Both the position numbers and the translations under genes were made by a program. This document shows, in pieces, positions 15,601 through 23,176 of a stretch of 64,000 nt of DNA. Source of the DNA: Anaerolineae bacterium (GTDB taxonomy: Bacteria; Chloroflexota; Anaerolineae; Promineifilales; Promineifilaceae); the NCBI GenBank assembly GCA_030425205.1, contig JAUIAP010000022.1, positions 1-64,000 of the forward strand. Direction: 5' to 3'. A model generated the notes under the pieces. That model had not been told where the DNA came from. It ran no database searches and was given only the letters and a program-made list of their open reading frames with translations. Position 1 is the first letter of the stretch; each line of letters opens with the position of its first letter.

Positions 15601-16641
15601 ATGAAGTTTGACACATTATTACTGACACACAATTTAGAAAATGCCGCAAATGCTGCTAAGCGTGCAGAGGAAATTGGGTTTGATGGGTTATGGACGGCTG
15701 AAACTCAGAGCGATCCCTTGTTACCATTGACGATTGCGGCTGAGCATACCCAAAACATCACGATTGGCACAGCAATCACAGTGGCATTTCCACGCAGCCC
15801 AATGGTGTTGGCGATGATGGCGTGGGATTTGCAGCGGTTTAGTAAGGGTCGCTTTATTTTGGGGCTTGGCACACAGGTGCGCGCGCATAACGAACGACGG
15901 TTTGGTGTTAAGTGGGAGAAGCCCGTTCGCAAGCTGCGCGAGACAATTGAGGCGATGCACGCGATTTGGGATTGCTGGCAAAATGGAACAAAGCTGAATT
16001 ATGAGGGGGAGTTTTTTAAGCTCAATTTGATGACGCCATTTTTTAACGGGGGGCCACTTGAGATAGATGGACGGACGGACCGTTCTGTTCGGCCGAAAGT
16101 TTTCATCTCGGCCGTCAATCAAAATATGCTCCGGTTGGTTGGTCGTCTCTGTGATGGCGCGCATATCCACAGCTTTTGTACTGAGAAATATCTGCGCGAA
16201 TTTGCCTTGCCCGAAATAGAAGTTGGATTGGCGGACAGCGGACGCGCCCGCAGCGATATTCAACTCAACAGCAGTATTTTCACCGTGCCAACAGATGCCG
16301 TAAAACCGGCCGCGCATTACGAGAAGTTTGCGCGGGAACAGATCGCGTTTTACATGAGTACCCCTGCGTATCGCGTGGTGACAGAACTGCACGGATGGGA
16401 AGCGACGGCGTTGCAACTGAGCAAGCTGGCACGCAGCGGCGGGTGGGCAGAGATGCCCAAACTCATTACAGATGAAATGTTAGATGCGTTTGCAGTGTCG
16501 GGAACGTGGTCAGAGTTGCCGCGAAAGGTAAGCGAGCGTTATGGTGGCTTGCTCGATCGGGTGGGTTACTACTTAACGTTTACGCCGGGTGAGATGGATG
16601 ATGCTTGGAAAACGTCGGTGGCGGGGTTTCGCGCATTATAG
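15601..16641 (+). CDS. LLM-class F420-dependent oxidoreductase
   Basis: A 346-residue luciferase-like monooxygenase-fold protein. The N-terminus (FDTLLLTHNLENAANAAKRAEEIGFDGLWTAET), the GTAITVAFPRSPMVLAMMAWDLQRFSKGRFILGLG block (about 55-90) and the NERRFGVKWEKPVRKLRE segment match the F420-dependent LLM branch. These proteins transfer hydride using coenzyme F420; the substrate is unknown. GAGGAG lies nine bases before ATG 15601. The next two genes include another possible F420 protein and an AtuA protein on the same strand, so this may be one pathway. Confidence 0.85.
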   Translation: MKFDTLLLTHNLENAANAAKRAEEIGFDGLWTAETQSDPLLPLTIAAEHTQNITIGTAITVAFPRSPMVLAMMAWDLQRFSKGRFILGLGTQVRAHNERRFGVKWEKPVRKLRETIEAMHAIWDCWQNGTKLNYEGEFFKLNLMTPFFNGGPLEIDGRTDRSVRPKVFISAVNQNMLRLVGRLCDGAHIHSFCTEKYLREFALPEIEVGLADSGRARSDIQLNSSIFTVPTDAVKPAAHYEKFAREQIAFYMSTPAYRVVTELHGWEATALQLSKLARSGGWAEMPKLITDEMLDAFAVSGTWSELPRKVSERYGGLLDRVGYYLTFTPGEMDDAWKTSVAGFRAL

Positions 16642-16682
16642 CTATGCGGCATTTCAGCTATCAATGAAGTGCTTAGATCAAT

Positions 16683-17078
16683 ATGAAGAGAGAACCGACA
16701 AATACAACCCTTTTACGCCTAGAGCGAGAGCGCAATGTTTGGATGGCGAGTATGCGGCGTGATGGTCGGCCGCATCTTGTCCCCGTTTGGTTTGTCTGGC
16801 ATGAGGGGAGCTTTTTTATTGGAATGCAGGCAAAAAGCATCAAGGCAAAGAATCTATCCAGCACGCCGCTTGTTTCACTGTCATTGGAGAGTGGGGATGA
16901 CGTGGTGATTTGTGAGGGACGGGTAGAGGTGATAGAGGGAGAATTTTCGGCCGAAATCCAACAAAAATTTCAACAAAAATATGACTGGGATGTTTCGGCC
17001 GATGCAGATTATGGTTTTTATGTTCAGATACTGCCGCTCAAATGGCTGATCTGGGGGACAGAAGGAAATTACGCATGA
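16683..17078 (+). CDS. PPOX-fold F420/FMN-binding protein
   Basis: A 131-residue split-barrel protein of the pyridoxamine-5'-phosphate-oxidase-like class: a short N-terminal helix, MASMRRDGRPHLVPVWFVWHEGSFFIGM (about 19-45), the SIKAKNLSSTPLVSLSLE strand-loop region and the C-terminal QILPLKWLIW strand. Family members bind FMN or F420 and reduce or oxidise small molecules. Its stop overlaps the AtuA-family start (ATGA), so the two are translationally coupled. A TCGGCCGA octamer lies at about 16947 and another at about 16996. Confidence 0.8.
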   Translation: MKREPTNTTLLRLERERNVWMASMRRDGRPHLVPVWFVWHEGSFFIGMQAKSIKAKNLSSTPLVSLSLESGDDVVICEGRVEVIEGEFSAEIQQKFQQKYDWDVSADADYGFYVQILPLKWLIWGTEGNYA

Positions 17079-18862
17079 CGCAAAAAGTAATTAACATCGG
17101 TGGTGCGGCCGGGGCATGGGGAGATTCATCGCTTGCGACAGCGCAACTTCTGGCAAGCGAAAAACTCGACTACATCGTCTATGAAGGACTCGCAGAAGTC
17201 ACGATGGCGATTTTGACGCGCCTCAAAATGCGTGACCCTAACGCTGGTTATGCGTATGACTTTATCGACCCAATTCTAAAAACGCATCTCGCAGAAATTC
17301 GACGACAAGGGATTCGCGTCGTCACCAATGCAGGCGGGATCAATCCACAAGGGGCGGCCGATGCGTTGCGCGCAATCGCACAAGAACAGGGAATCGATCT
17401 TAAAGTTGCCGTTGTTGAGGGGGATAACTTGCTGCCCCAACTCGATGCGCTGCGTTCGGCCGATGTGCGCGAGATGTCGCACGATACGCCACTTCCCAAG
17501 CATGTCTTAGCAATGAATGCATACTTGGGCGCATTTCCGATTGCCGCTGCGCTTGATGCCGGTGCAGATGTCGTGATTACGGGGCGAGTTGTCGATAGCG
17601 CGTTGATGTTGGGGCCGTGTATCCATGAGTTTGGATGGCGCGCAGATGAGTTCGACAAGTTGGCACAAGGTAGCTTGATGGGGCATTTGCTGGAGTGTGG
17701 CACGCAATCGACAGGCGGATTGCTGACCGACTGGGAGCGTGTCGCAAGTTGGGTCGATGTGGGCTATCCGATTGCGGAAATTGCCGAAGACGCGACCTTC
17801 ATTTTGACAAAACCTGACAACACAGATGGCATCGTCAATCGTGCGAGCGTCACCGAGCAAATACTTTACGAGATTGGTGATCCCCGCCACTATATTCTGC
17901 CCGATGTCGTTTGTGATTTTGCCGATGTGCAACTAACGGAAGTTGGCAAAGATCGTGTGCGTGTTGAAAATGCACGCGGCGCACCCCCTCCGTCCTCTTA
18001 CAAGGCGACGACGCTGGAAATGGATGGCTATCGTCTGACATTCTTGCTGTTGCTGACGGGACATGATGCGGTACGGAAGGCGCAGCGCGTCGGCGAAACA
18101 CTATTTGAACGGATGCGGCGCGTATTCCCCCAAATGGGCTGGGGTGATTTTCGGGCGACATCAATTGAGATTTTAGGTGGAGAAAGTCAGTTTGGCGTGC
18201 ATAGTCGCGCTCACGCGGCGCGTGAAGTCGTTCTTAAGCTAGCTGCGCATCACGACAACAAAGAGGCGTTGTCATTTTTTGCACGTGAAGTGCCGTCGAG
18301 TGCGCTGTCGATGGCGCAGGGGATCATTGGTGGGACAGGCCTTCCGCGACCAATGCCGCTGATCCGCGCCCATTCGATGTTGATTCCGCGCGAATTTGTC
18401 ACGGTTTTGGTGGATGGGGTTCGGTTTGAAGACCCCGCAGCCTTCAGCTCCCATGCCCAACCGCTAGAGAGCAAGAAGCTTGATCAGTTAGAACGCGGTT
18501 CAAGTCAGGAAACTGGTTCTTATCGGGTTGTGCCACTGAGAATGATCGCTTATGGTCGCAGTGGGGATAAGGGCAATATCGCCAATGTGGGAATCGTGGC
18601 ACGCCGTGCAGAGTTTGTGGAGGTACTGCGGCGGGAGCTAACGGCCGAGAAGGTGAAGGATTATTTGGCGCATTTGGTGAAGGGGGATGTTGTGCGCTAT
18701 GAGTTGCCGGGTTTGCAGGCATTTAACTTTGTGATGCACGATGCGTTGGACGGCGGGGGAACAGCCTCTTTGCGCTTTGACCCACTAGGCAAGGGGATGG
18801 CACAGATATTGTTAGAGTGTCCAATTCGGGTTGAGGAAGGGGTGATTTCGGCCGATTTTTAG
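17075..18862 (+). CDS. AtuA-family (DUF1446) acyclic terpene utilisation-like protein
   Basis: A 595-residue protein. The long N-terminal domain starts with INIGGAAGAWGDSSLATAQLL and includes RVVTNAGGINPQGAADALR and GADVVITGRVVDSALMLGPCIHEFGW, the hallmarks of DUF1446/AtuA. The C-terminal ~100 residues (VVPLRMIAYGRSGDKGNIANVGIVAR onward) form the second AtuA-like domain. AtuA is needed for citronellol/geraniol breakdown in Pseudomonas, but its reaction is not established; homologues often sit with acyl-CoA carboxylases. ATG 17075 has AAGGA nine bases upstream and overlaps the previous stop, so it is preferred over the in-frame ATG 17042. Confidence 0.85.
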   Translation: MTQKVINIGGAAGAWGDSSLATAQLLASEKLDYIVYEGLAEVTMAILTRLKMRDPNAGYAYDFIDPILKTHLAEIRRQGIRVVTNAGGINPQGAADALRAIAQEQGIDLKVAVVEGDNLLPQLDALRSADVREMSHDTPLPKHVLAMNAYLGAFPIAAALDAGADVVITGRVVDSALMLGPCIHEFGWRADEFDKLAQGSLMGHLLECGTQSTGGLLTDWERVASWVDVGYPIAEIAEDATFILTKPDNTDGIVNRASVTEQILYEIGDPRHYILPDVVCDFADVQLTEVGKDRVRVENARGAPPPSSYKATTLEMDGYRLTFLLLLTGHDAVRKAQRVGETLFERMRRVFPQMGWGDFRATSIEILGGESQFGVHSRAHAAREVVLKLAAHHDNKEALSFFAREVPSSALSMAQGIIGGTGLPRPMPLIRAHSMLIPREFVTVLVDGVRFEDPAAFSSHAQPLESKKLDQLERGSSQETGSYRVVPLRMIAYGRSGDKGNIANVGIVARRAEFVEVLRRELTAEKVKDYLAHLVKGDVVRYELPGLQAFNFVMHDALDGGGTASLRFDPLGKGMAQILLECPIRVEEGVISADF

Positions 18863-18973
18863 CCCGCACTCTTGTGTAATTATTACACTTGAAAAGCAAT
18901 ATATCAGCGTTTTATGCCCCAAATTGGATAATTCAGCGCATAGTACGTGCAATTCTTGGCTTTTTTGCATAAA

Positions 18974-19059
18974 TGGCACACAGTTGACACACCTTGCCGC
19001 AAGCTGACACACCATTTGCACACGCTCTCCATATCTTTTCCGCACTGTATTGCTACACT
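18974..19059 (+). promoter_or_regulatory. Four phased CACAC boxes and an extended -10 element
   Basis: Four copies of TGRCACAC-like boxes have CACAC cores at 18977, 18988, 19008 and 19019, so spacing is 11, 20 and 11 bases, all on one DNA face. About 30 bases later comes TGCTACACT (19051-19059), an extended -10 element. This could be an activator-dependent promoter for the 49-residue gene at 19192. Confidence 0.5.
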
Positions 19060-19191
19060 ACTGGTAAGTCACTAAAAACGGCTGGTAGAACACAGGACAT
19101 AAATTAATTATCTAGCTGTGTGGCTTATTACAAAACAAACAATCATGTTGTGGCGTTCGCGCCCATACATGCGTCTAGCGGAGAATATAAA

Positions 19192-19341
19192 ATGGATCAA
19201 TTACATCCCAATCACCAATTACAGATTCTTAAAGCCGAGCACGCTCAATATCAGACTGGCTACTATACACCAACCGCCCGTTTGAACTTCACACCAATCC
19301 GAGCAATCATTCGGTCACTTACTCGCCCACAAGGTCAGTAA
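19192..19341 (+). CDS. Small protein of 49 residues, unknown function
   Basis: ATG 19192 is preceded by GGAGAATATAAA, a good ribosome binding site, and a strong terminator follows at 19364, so a small gene is well supported. The product begins MDQLHPNHQLQIL and ends RAIIRSLTRPQGQ. It is basic at the end, has no membrane segment or Cys, and matches nothing I know. A leader of about 125 bases would separate it from the putative start site near 19066. The phased boxes upstream suggest specific regulation. Confidence 0.55.
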   Translation: MDQLHPNHQLQILKAEHAQYQTGYYTPTARLNFTPIRAIIRSLTRPQGQ

Positions 19342-19363
19342 TACACTAATCGCAACAGCAACC

Positions 19364-19399
19364 AAAACGCGCCGTCACACATGTGATGGCGCGTTTTTT
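19364..19399 (+). terminator. Strong rho-independent terminator
   Basis: The stem AAAACGCGCCGTCAC (19364-19378) pairs with GTGATGGCGCGTTTT through one G-T pair and a four-base loop, and ends in six T residues. Confidence 0.9.
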
Positions 19400-19427
19400 G
19401 ATCTAAATTTACAGCTTATTACAGCGT

Positions 19428-19517
19428 AAAGAAAATTTATGGCGTTGTAATTCTCGCCTTCACGCAAATCCAGTCTTAGGAAAGAATGGATACCTGCCTT
19501 CGCAGGTATGACAGGAC
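19428..19517 (-). repeat. Interspersed repeat, copy A
   Basis: About 90 bases recur in inverted orientation at 45195-45285. It contains a hairpin around GATACCTGCC/GGCAGGTAT and the motif CGCCTTC. Such elements resemble the widespread CCCGCNTTCGCGGG-type repeats of bacterial genomes. Confidence 0.75.
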
Positions 19518-19673
19518 TATGCCCTTATTCAAGCCGATCGCGTGCATATGCGATGAATTTAAAGCTCGTTATGGGAGCGGCGTATACATAAATCGTTTCA
19601 TCTTTCGACGATACTGTACAAGTACAAATTGGGCCAATTCGATTTTAAATCAGGGGTATGGGAGAATATACGC

Positions 19674-20375
19674 ATGGAAAAAAAAGCAGCAATTATTACA
19701 GCCGCAGGTAGCGGCATGGGGGCGGCAATCGCCCGTAAACTGGCTAGTGAAAACTACAATGTGGCAATTCTTTCTTCCTCTGGAAAAGGAGAGGCACTTG
19801 CACAGGAACTTGGTGGGATTGGGGTCACAGGCTCTAACCGCAGCGTCGCCGACTTAGAACGCCTTGTCCAAACGACGATGGACAAATATGGGCGTATTGA
19901 TTGTGTTGTGAACAGCGCAGGACATGGGCCGAAAGGCGAAATTCTCTCTATCAGTGATGATGACTGGGTGCTGGGAATGGAAGTCTATTTGCTCAACGTC
20001 GTGCGAATTGCGCGGCTTGTCACACCCATTTTTGTCAAACAGGGTGGCGGTGTCATTGTCAACATCTCGACCTATGCTACGTTTGAACCTGACCCAACCT
20101 TTCCCACATCAGGCGTGTTTCGCGCAGGATTGGCCGCATATACAAAACTATATGCTGACCAATATGCCGCGCACAACGTGCGTATGAACAACATCCTGCC
20201 CGGATTTATCGACAGCTTGCCAGAGAAAGAGGTTTTTCGGGAGCGTATCCCACTGGGACGTTATGGAACCGAAGCCGAGATTGCGGCAACGGCCGCATTC
20301 TTAGTCTCGGATGGTGCAACTTACATTACGGGACAGAATATCCGCGTTGATGGGGGAATTACGCGGTCTGTTTGA
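19674..20375 (+). CDS. SDR-fold protein lacking the usual catalytic Tyr-Lys
   Basis: A 233-residue short-chain dehydrogenase/reductase-like protein. Start ATG 19674 has GGGAG nine bases upstream. The nucleotide site TAAGSGMG (about 9-16) and the NSAG motif (about 83-86) are intact, and the C-terminal TYITGQNIRVDGGIT is typical. At the active site the usual Y-x-x-x-K is replaced: the aligned stretch TSGVFRAGLAAYTKLYADQYA has Ser and Arg at these places. It therefore may bind NAD(P) yet use other chemistry, or be a divergent family with its own active site. Neighbouring genes suggest acyl-CoA or redox metabolism. No TCGGCCGA octamer occurs in this gene. Confidence 0.75.
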   Translation: MEKKAAIITAAGSGMGAAIARKLASENYNVAILSSSGKGEALAQELGGIGVTGSNRSVADLERLVQTTMDKYGRIDCVVNSAGHGPKGEILSISDDDWVLGMEVYLLNVVRIARLVTPIFVKQGGGVIVNISTYATFEPDPTFPTSGVFRAGLAAYTKLYADQYAAHNVRMNNILPGFIDSLPEKEVFRERIPLGRYGTEAEIAATAAFLVSDGATYITGQNIRVDGGITRSV

Positions 20376-20420
20376 TGTTGAATTTACGTTAGTGCCTTTT
20401 GGTTTTCGTCACCATACGGC

Positions 20421-20482
20421 GTAGTGCGTAGTGCGTGGTGCGTGAACCAGATACGCACCACGCACTACGCACTACGCACTAC
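20421..20482. repeat. Heptamer-built 23-bp perfect hairpin
   Basis: GTAGTGC-type 7-base units (three copies, 20421-20443) face their reverse complements (GCACTAC units, 20453-20482) across a nine-base loop. The stem is 23 bases without mismatch. Confidence 0.85.
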
Positions 20483-20525
20483 GTTTAACATTACGGGCAA
20501 AACTTCGTGATACGAACGATTTACC

Positions 20526-20559
20526 GTTAGCCTGTCTGAATGTGAACAGACAGGCTAAC
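20526..20559. terminator. Bidirectional hairpin between convergent genes
   Basis: GTTAGCCTGTCTG (20526-20538) pairs perfectly with CAGACAGGCTAAC (20547-20559). It lies between the SDR gene and the opposite OsmC gene. Confidence 0.65.
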
Positions 20560-20567
20560 AGCTCATT

Positions 20568-20987
20568 CTACATCATGGATGAGTGGATGATTGTCTCGTT
20601 GAGGAGGGTGCGGTGGACGGGACAGCGGGTCGAAATTTCGAGCAAGCGTTCGCGCTGAGCGGCATCGAGTTCGCCGTGAAATTCCATTTCCGCATCAAAA
20701 ATATCGACAAACCCCTTTTCCGAAACAGCCTCAGCCGTCTCGCTCGCCTTCACTTTTCGATGGGAGACGGCAATATCCATACTACGCAGATCCCACTTCT
20801 TGCGTTCGGCATACATTTGGCAAGTCATCGCTTTACACGCCGCGAGACTGGCGCAGAGCAGTTCATAGGGGCCAAAGCCGATGTCCGTTCCACCAGCATC
20901 TTGGGGCTCGTCAGCGATGATGCTGTGTCGGCCATTGCTCATGGTTACTTGATATTTATAAACGAGCCTTCCGTTAATACTAGACAT
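20568..20987 (-). CDS. OsmC/Ohr-family peroxiredoxin-like protein
   Basis: A 139-residue OsmC-fold protein. GFGPYELLCASLAACKAMTCQMYAERK (about 37-63) carries one redox Cys region and RCPVHRTL (about 122-129) carries the second, the standard pair of OsmC/Ohr proteins that reduce organic hydroperoxides with lipoyl or thiol donors. The HSIIADEPQDAGGTDIGFGPYELL entry segment is typical of the YhfA-like branch. It lies 59 bases from the epimerase gene on the same strand and may be co-transcribed. Confidence 0.85.
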   Translation of the reverse strand: MSSINGRLVYKYQVTMSNGRHSIIADEPQDAGGTDIGFGPYELLCASLAACKAMTCQMYAERKKWDLRSMDIAVSHRKVKASETAEAVSEKGFVDIFDAEMEFHGELDAAQRERLLEISTRCPVHRTLLNETIIHSSMM

Positions 20988-21046
20988 TGTTTCCTTCTAT
21001 TGAGTGGACCTTAGCCCACTTGAGTTTTAATGGGCTTCAGACCCAT

Positions 21047-22027
21047 TCAGCGCGCGTGCCACGCTGCTAATACTTTTTGTTCTTTTTCGGCCGAAATTCC
21101 AATCTTCAATTCCCGCTCTTGTGTCGGCCACCATTCAAGAATTTGCTCGACAGAGTCGGCGAGCGGTCGTAATGTCAGGCCGTGTTGCAATGCCTTCTCG
21201 ATGCTAAAAAAGTGGAATCCCAATCGATCACCTTCTTGGGGAACCCAGAGAGGCAAATCTTGCCACGGCTGCACCTCATGCGTCTGTAAGAAATCATACG
21301 GGACATAAGTGATGGTGGTGTCGCTGCCGCTAACGGCTTGGGAAACTTCGAGCGCATGTCCTAGTGTGCCGCTAATCGATCCCGCGATGTTGAACACGCC
21401 GGTCAAGTTGGCTTCAACCGAGCGAATAATCCACTCTGCCTCGTCGCGTGCGTCGATCACCTGCAAGGGTTGATGACGATCGACGGGGGCCAGCATTTCC
21501 CCACCTCTGGCGACGCGCACAGGCCAGTAACTAAAGCGGTCTGTATGATCATGTGCGCCGATGATAAGACCCGAACGAGAGTGTAGCGTCTTGCCCGGCA
21601 TCATCTGCTCGGCCATCTCTTCGCAGAGGACTTTCAAGCCGCCATACGTTTCACCCGTCACCTCTTCGACAGTTGGATCGTCAAGATGAATAAGTTCGGC
21701 CGATTCGTTCTGCCCGATCAAGTCGTTGCGCTTATACACAGAAATGGTCGAAATCAAGGTGTAATGGTTCGTCTTGACCGTTTCAAGCAACTCCTTGACA
21801 GCACGCGGAACGTAGGCAGATACGTCGATGATCGCATCAAATTCGCGCCCTTTAAGCGCGTCTAAATTAGTGTCTTTGCGATCTCCGATTAAGTGTTCGG
21901 CTTCTGGGAAGAGGTCGGGATTTGTCTTGCCCCGATGAAAAAGCGAGACGGAATGTCCGCTCGCCAATGCTGCTGTGACGATGGCACGACCGAGAAATTG
22001 GGTGCCACCCATAATTAGGATGTTCAT
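21047..22027 (-). CDS. NAD(P)-dependent epimerase/dehydratase (extended SDR)
   Basis: A 326-residue extended SDR. The N-terminal MNILIMGGTQFLGRAIVTAAL is the Rossmann signature. ALKGREFDAIIDVSAYVPRAVKELLETV (about 54-81) and the STISVYKR segment follow. The expected catalytic Y-x-x-x-K is seen only loosely at TYGGLKVLCEE (about 127-137), which gives Tyr128-Gly-Gly-Leu-Lys132. The layout matches the epimerases that are close to the chloroplast RNA-binding CSP41 group. The substrate is unknown. A hairpin (AATGGG/CCCATT, 21029-21047) overlaps its stop. Confidence 0.8.
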   Translation of the reverse strand: MNILIMGGTQFLGRAIVTAALASGHSVSLFHRGKTNPDLFPEAEHLIGDRKDTNLDALKGREFDAIIDVSAYVPRAVKELLETVKTNHYTLISTISVYKRNDLIGQNESAELIHLDDPTVEEVTGETYGGLKVLCEEMAEQMMPGKTLHSRSGLIIGAHDHTDRFSYWPVRVARGGEMLAPVDRHQPLQVIDARDEAEWIIRSVEANLTGVFNIAGSISGTLGHALEVSQAVSGSDTTITYVPYDFLQTHEVQPWQDLPLWVPQEGDRLGFHFFSIEKALQHGLTLRPLADSVEQILEWWPTQERELKIGISAEKEQKVLAAWHAR

Positions 22028-22125
22028 AGTTGTCCAGAGACGGGGAACAATCGGTGGTAATCAGTGACGAGCGAACAATCGAGTTACGATCAACTGGTCA
22101 CGGCAATACGCTGAATTGTTCACCG

Positions 22126-22356
22126 TCAAACGGGTTCCGCTAAAATTTTCTGAAGAGCTGCAAATTCCGAGCGACAACAGCCACACAGCTCAAAATGCTG
22201 TGTTACCTCTGGCATAAGGACTGAAAGATCGGCTCCTGCGGCAACCAGCTCGGCCGCCTCATCCATGATGTCATAAACATGTGAACAGTCACACTCGGTC
22301 GGTTCAGTTTTTTCAATCAATTTCAGCAAACGGTTGATGCGTTGTTCTATTTCCAT
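22126..22356 (-). CDS. Zinc-finger anti-sigma-factor-like protein
   Basis: A 76-residue cytosolic protein, start ATG 22356 with CAGGTG upstream. The C-terminal HFELCGCCRSEF has the H-x3-C-x2-C pattern of ZAS (zinc-binding anti-sigma) domains, and an earlier CDCSH may supply another ligand. It lies 113 bases downstream of an ECF-type sigma gene on the same strand, as cognate anti-sigma factors do. No membrane segment is present, so it would be a soluble redox- or metal-sensing type. Confidence 0.65.
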   Translation of the reverse strand: MEIEQRINRLLKLIEKTEPTECDCSHVYDIMDEAAELVAAGADLSVLMPEVTQHFELCGCCRSEFAALQKILAEPV

Positions 22357-22469
22357 ATTGACACCTGTTATCATTACTCTCTGGGTAATAGACGGGATGA
22401 GCCGCAGCCATCTTACGCAACGGGTGTCCATTGCGTCATTATAATGGCTGTCCTTGGGGCAAGGTCAAG

Positions 22470-23093
22470 CTATGTGAATGAGGCAAGAATATCGGCCGAA
22501 TTCATCCCCTCTTCCTCAAGCCGACTTTTCAGTTTAACCCGCGCATCATGGATTAGCTTATACATTGCGTTGCGCTTCATGCCCATCTGCTGTGCCGCCA
22601 CTTCTATCGGCAGTCCCCCCATTGGCACAAGCTCCATCGCCTGACGCTGTTTGTCGGTTAACTCTTCCTCAATGAGCGTCAACACCTTCTGCACCAAATC
22701 CCCCTGTTCCGTCATCTGATCGGGTCTGCGCTTCTTGTCCGTTGGCGCAAATACATAGGGCGTTTCATCCGACGTCATCTCATCGAGTGAACGGTTCTTC
22801 CAGCGCGCCCGCCGCAATTCGGTTAGCGCGACACGGATGGCGATTTTGTGCGCCCATGTCGTAAATTTGCTGTTGCCCTTGAACGTATCCAAGTTCGCCA
22901 ATATCTTTAGCAACGCTTCTTGTGTAAAATCTTCTGCCAGCGGTTGAAACTCAGGTCCCGATGTTCGTACATAGTCGGTCAACCCGCGTTGCAGCCCGCG
23001 CAGCAGTATGGCACGCAAATCAGCCAACGCTTCTTCGCGCTTACCAACATTCTGTAACTCACTTAACCATTCTTCATTTGTTCGCTCTCTCAT
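22470..23093 (-). CDS. ECF-type RNA polymerase sigma factor
   Basis: A 207-residue sigma factor (start MRERTNEEWL at 23093). Region 2 is near 45-110 (EDFTQEALLKILANLDTFKGNSKFTTWAHKIAIRVALTELRR), and region 4 near 145-195 (LTDKQRQAMELVPMGGLPIEVAAQQMGMKRNAMYKLIHDARVKLKSRL). A linker of about 25 residues separates them. It should direct transcription of a stress or surface regulon; the partner anti-sigma is the next gene. It is divergent from an MFS transporter (84 bases between starts), a possible target. Confidence 0.9.
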   Translation of the reverse strand: MRERTNEEWLSELQNVGKREEALADLRAILLRGLQRGLTDYVRTSGPEFQPLAEDFTQEALLKILANLDTFKGNSKFTTWAHKIAIRVALTELRRARWKNRSLDEMTSDETPYVFAPTDKKRRPDQMTEQGDLVQKVLTLIEEELTDKQRQAMELVPMGGLPIEVAAQQMGMKRNAMYKLIHDARVKLKSRLEEEGMNSADILASFT

Positions 23094-23176
23094 GGCGGTA
23101 TTGTACGAATCAATTGACAATCGGGCATTGCCGTAGAAAAATAACTGACGGAAAAACAAGGGAGACGGATCGCCTC

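Noticed and set aside
11209..18722. Long open frames antisense to the dehydratase, carboxyltransferase and AtuA genes
   Set aside because: They are shadows caused by codon bias of the true genes and show no domains.
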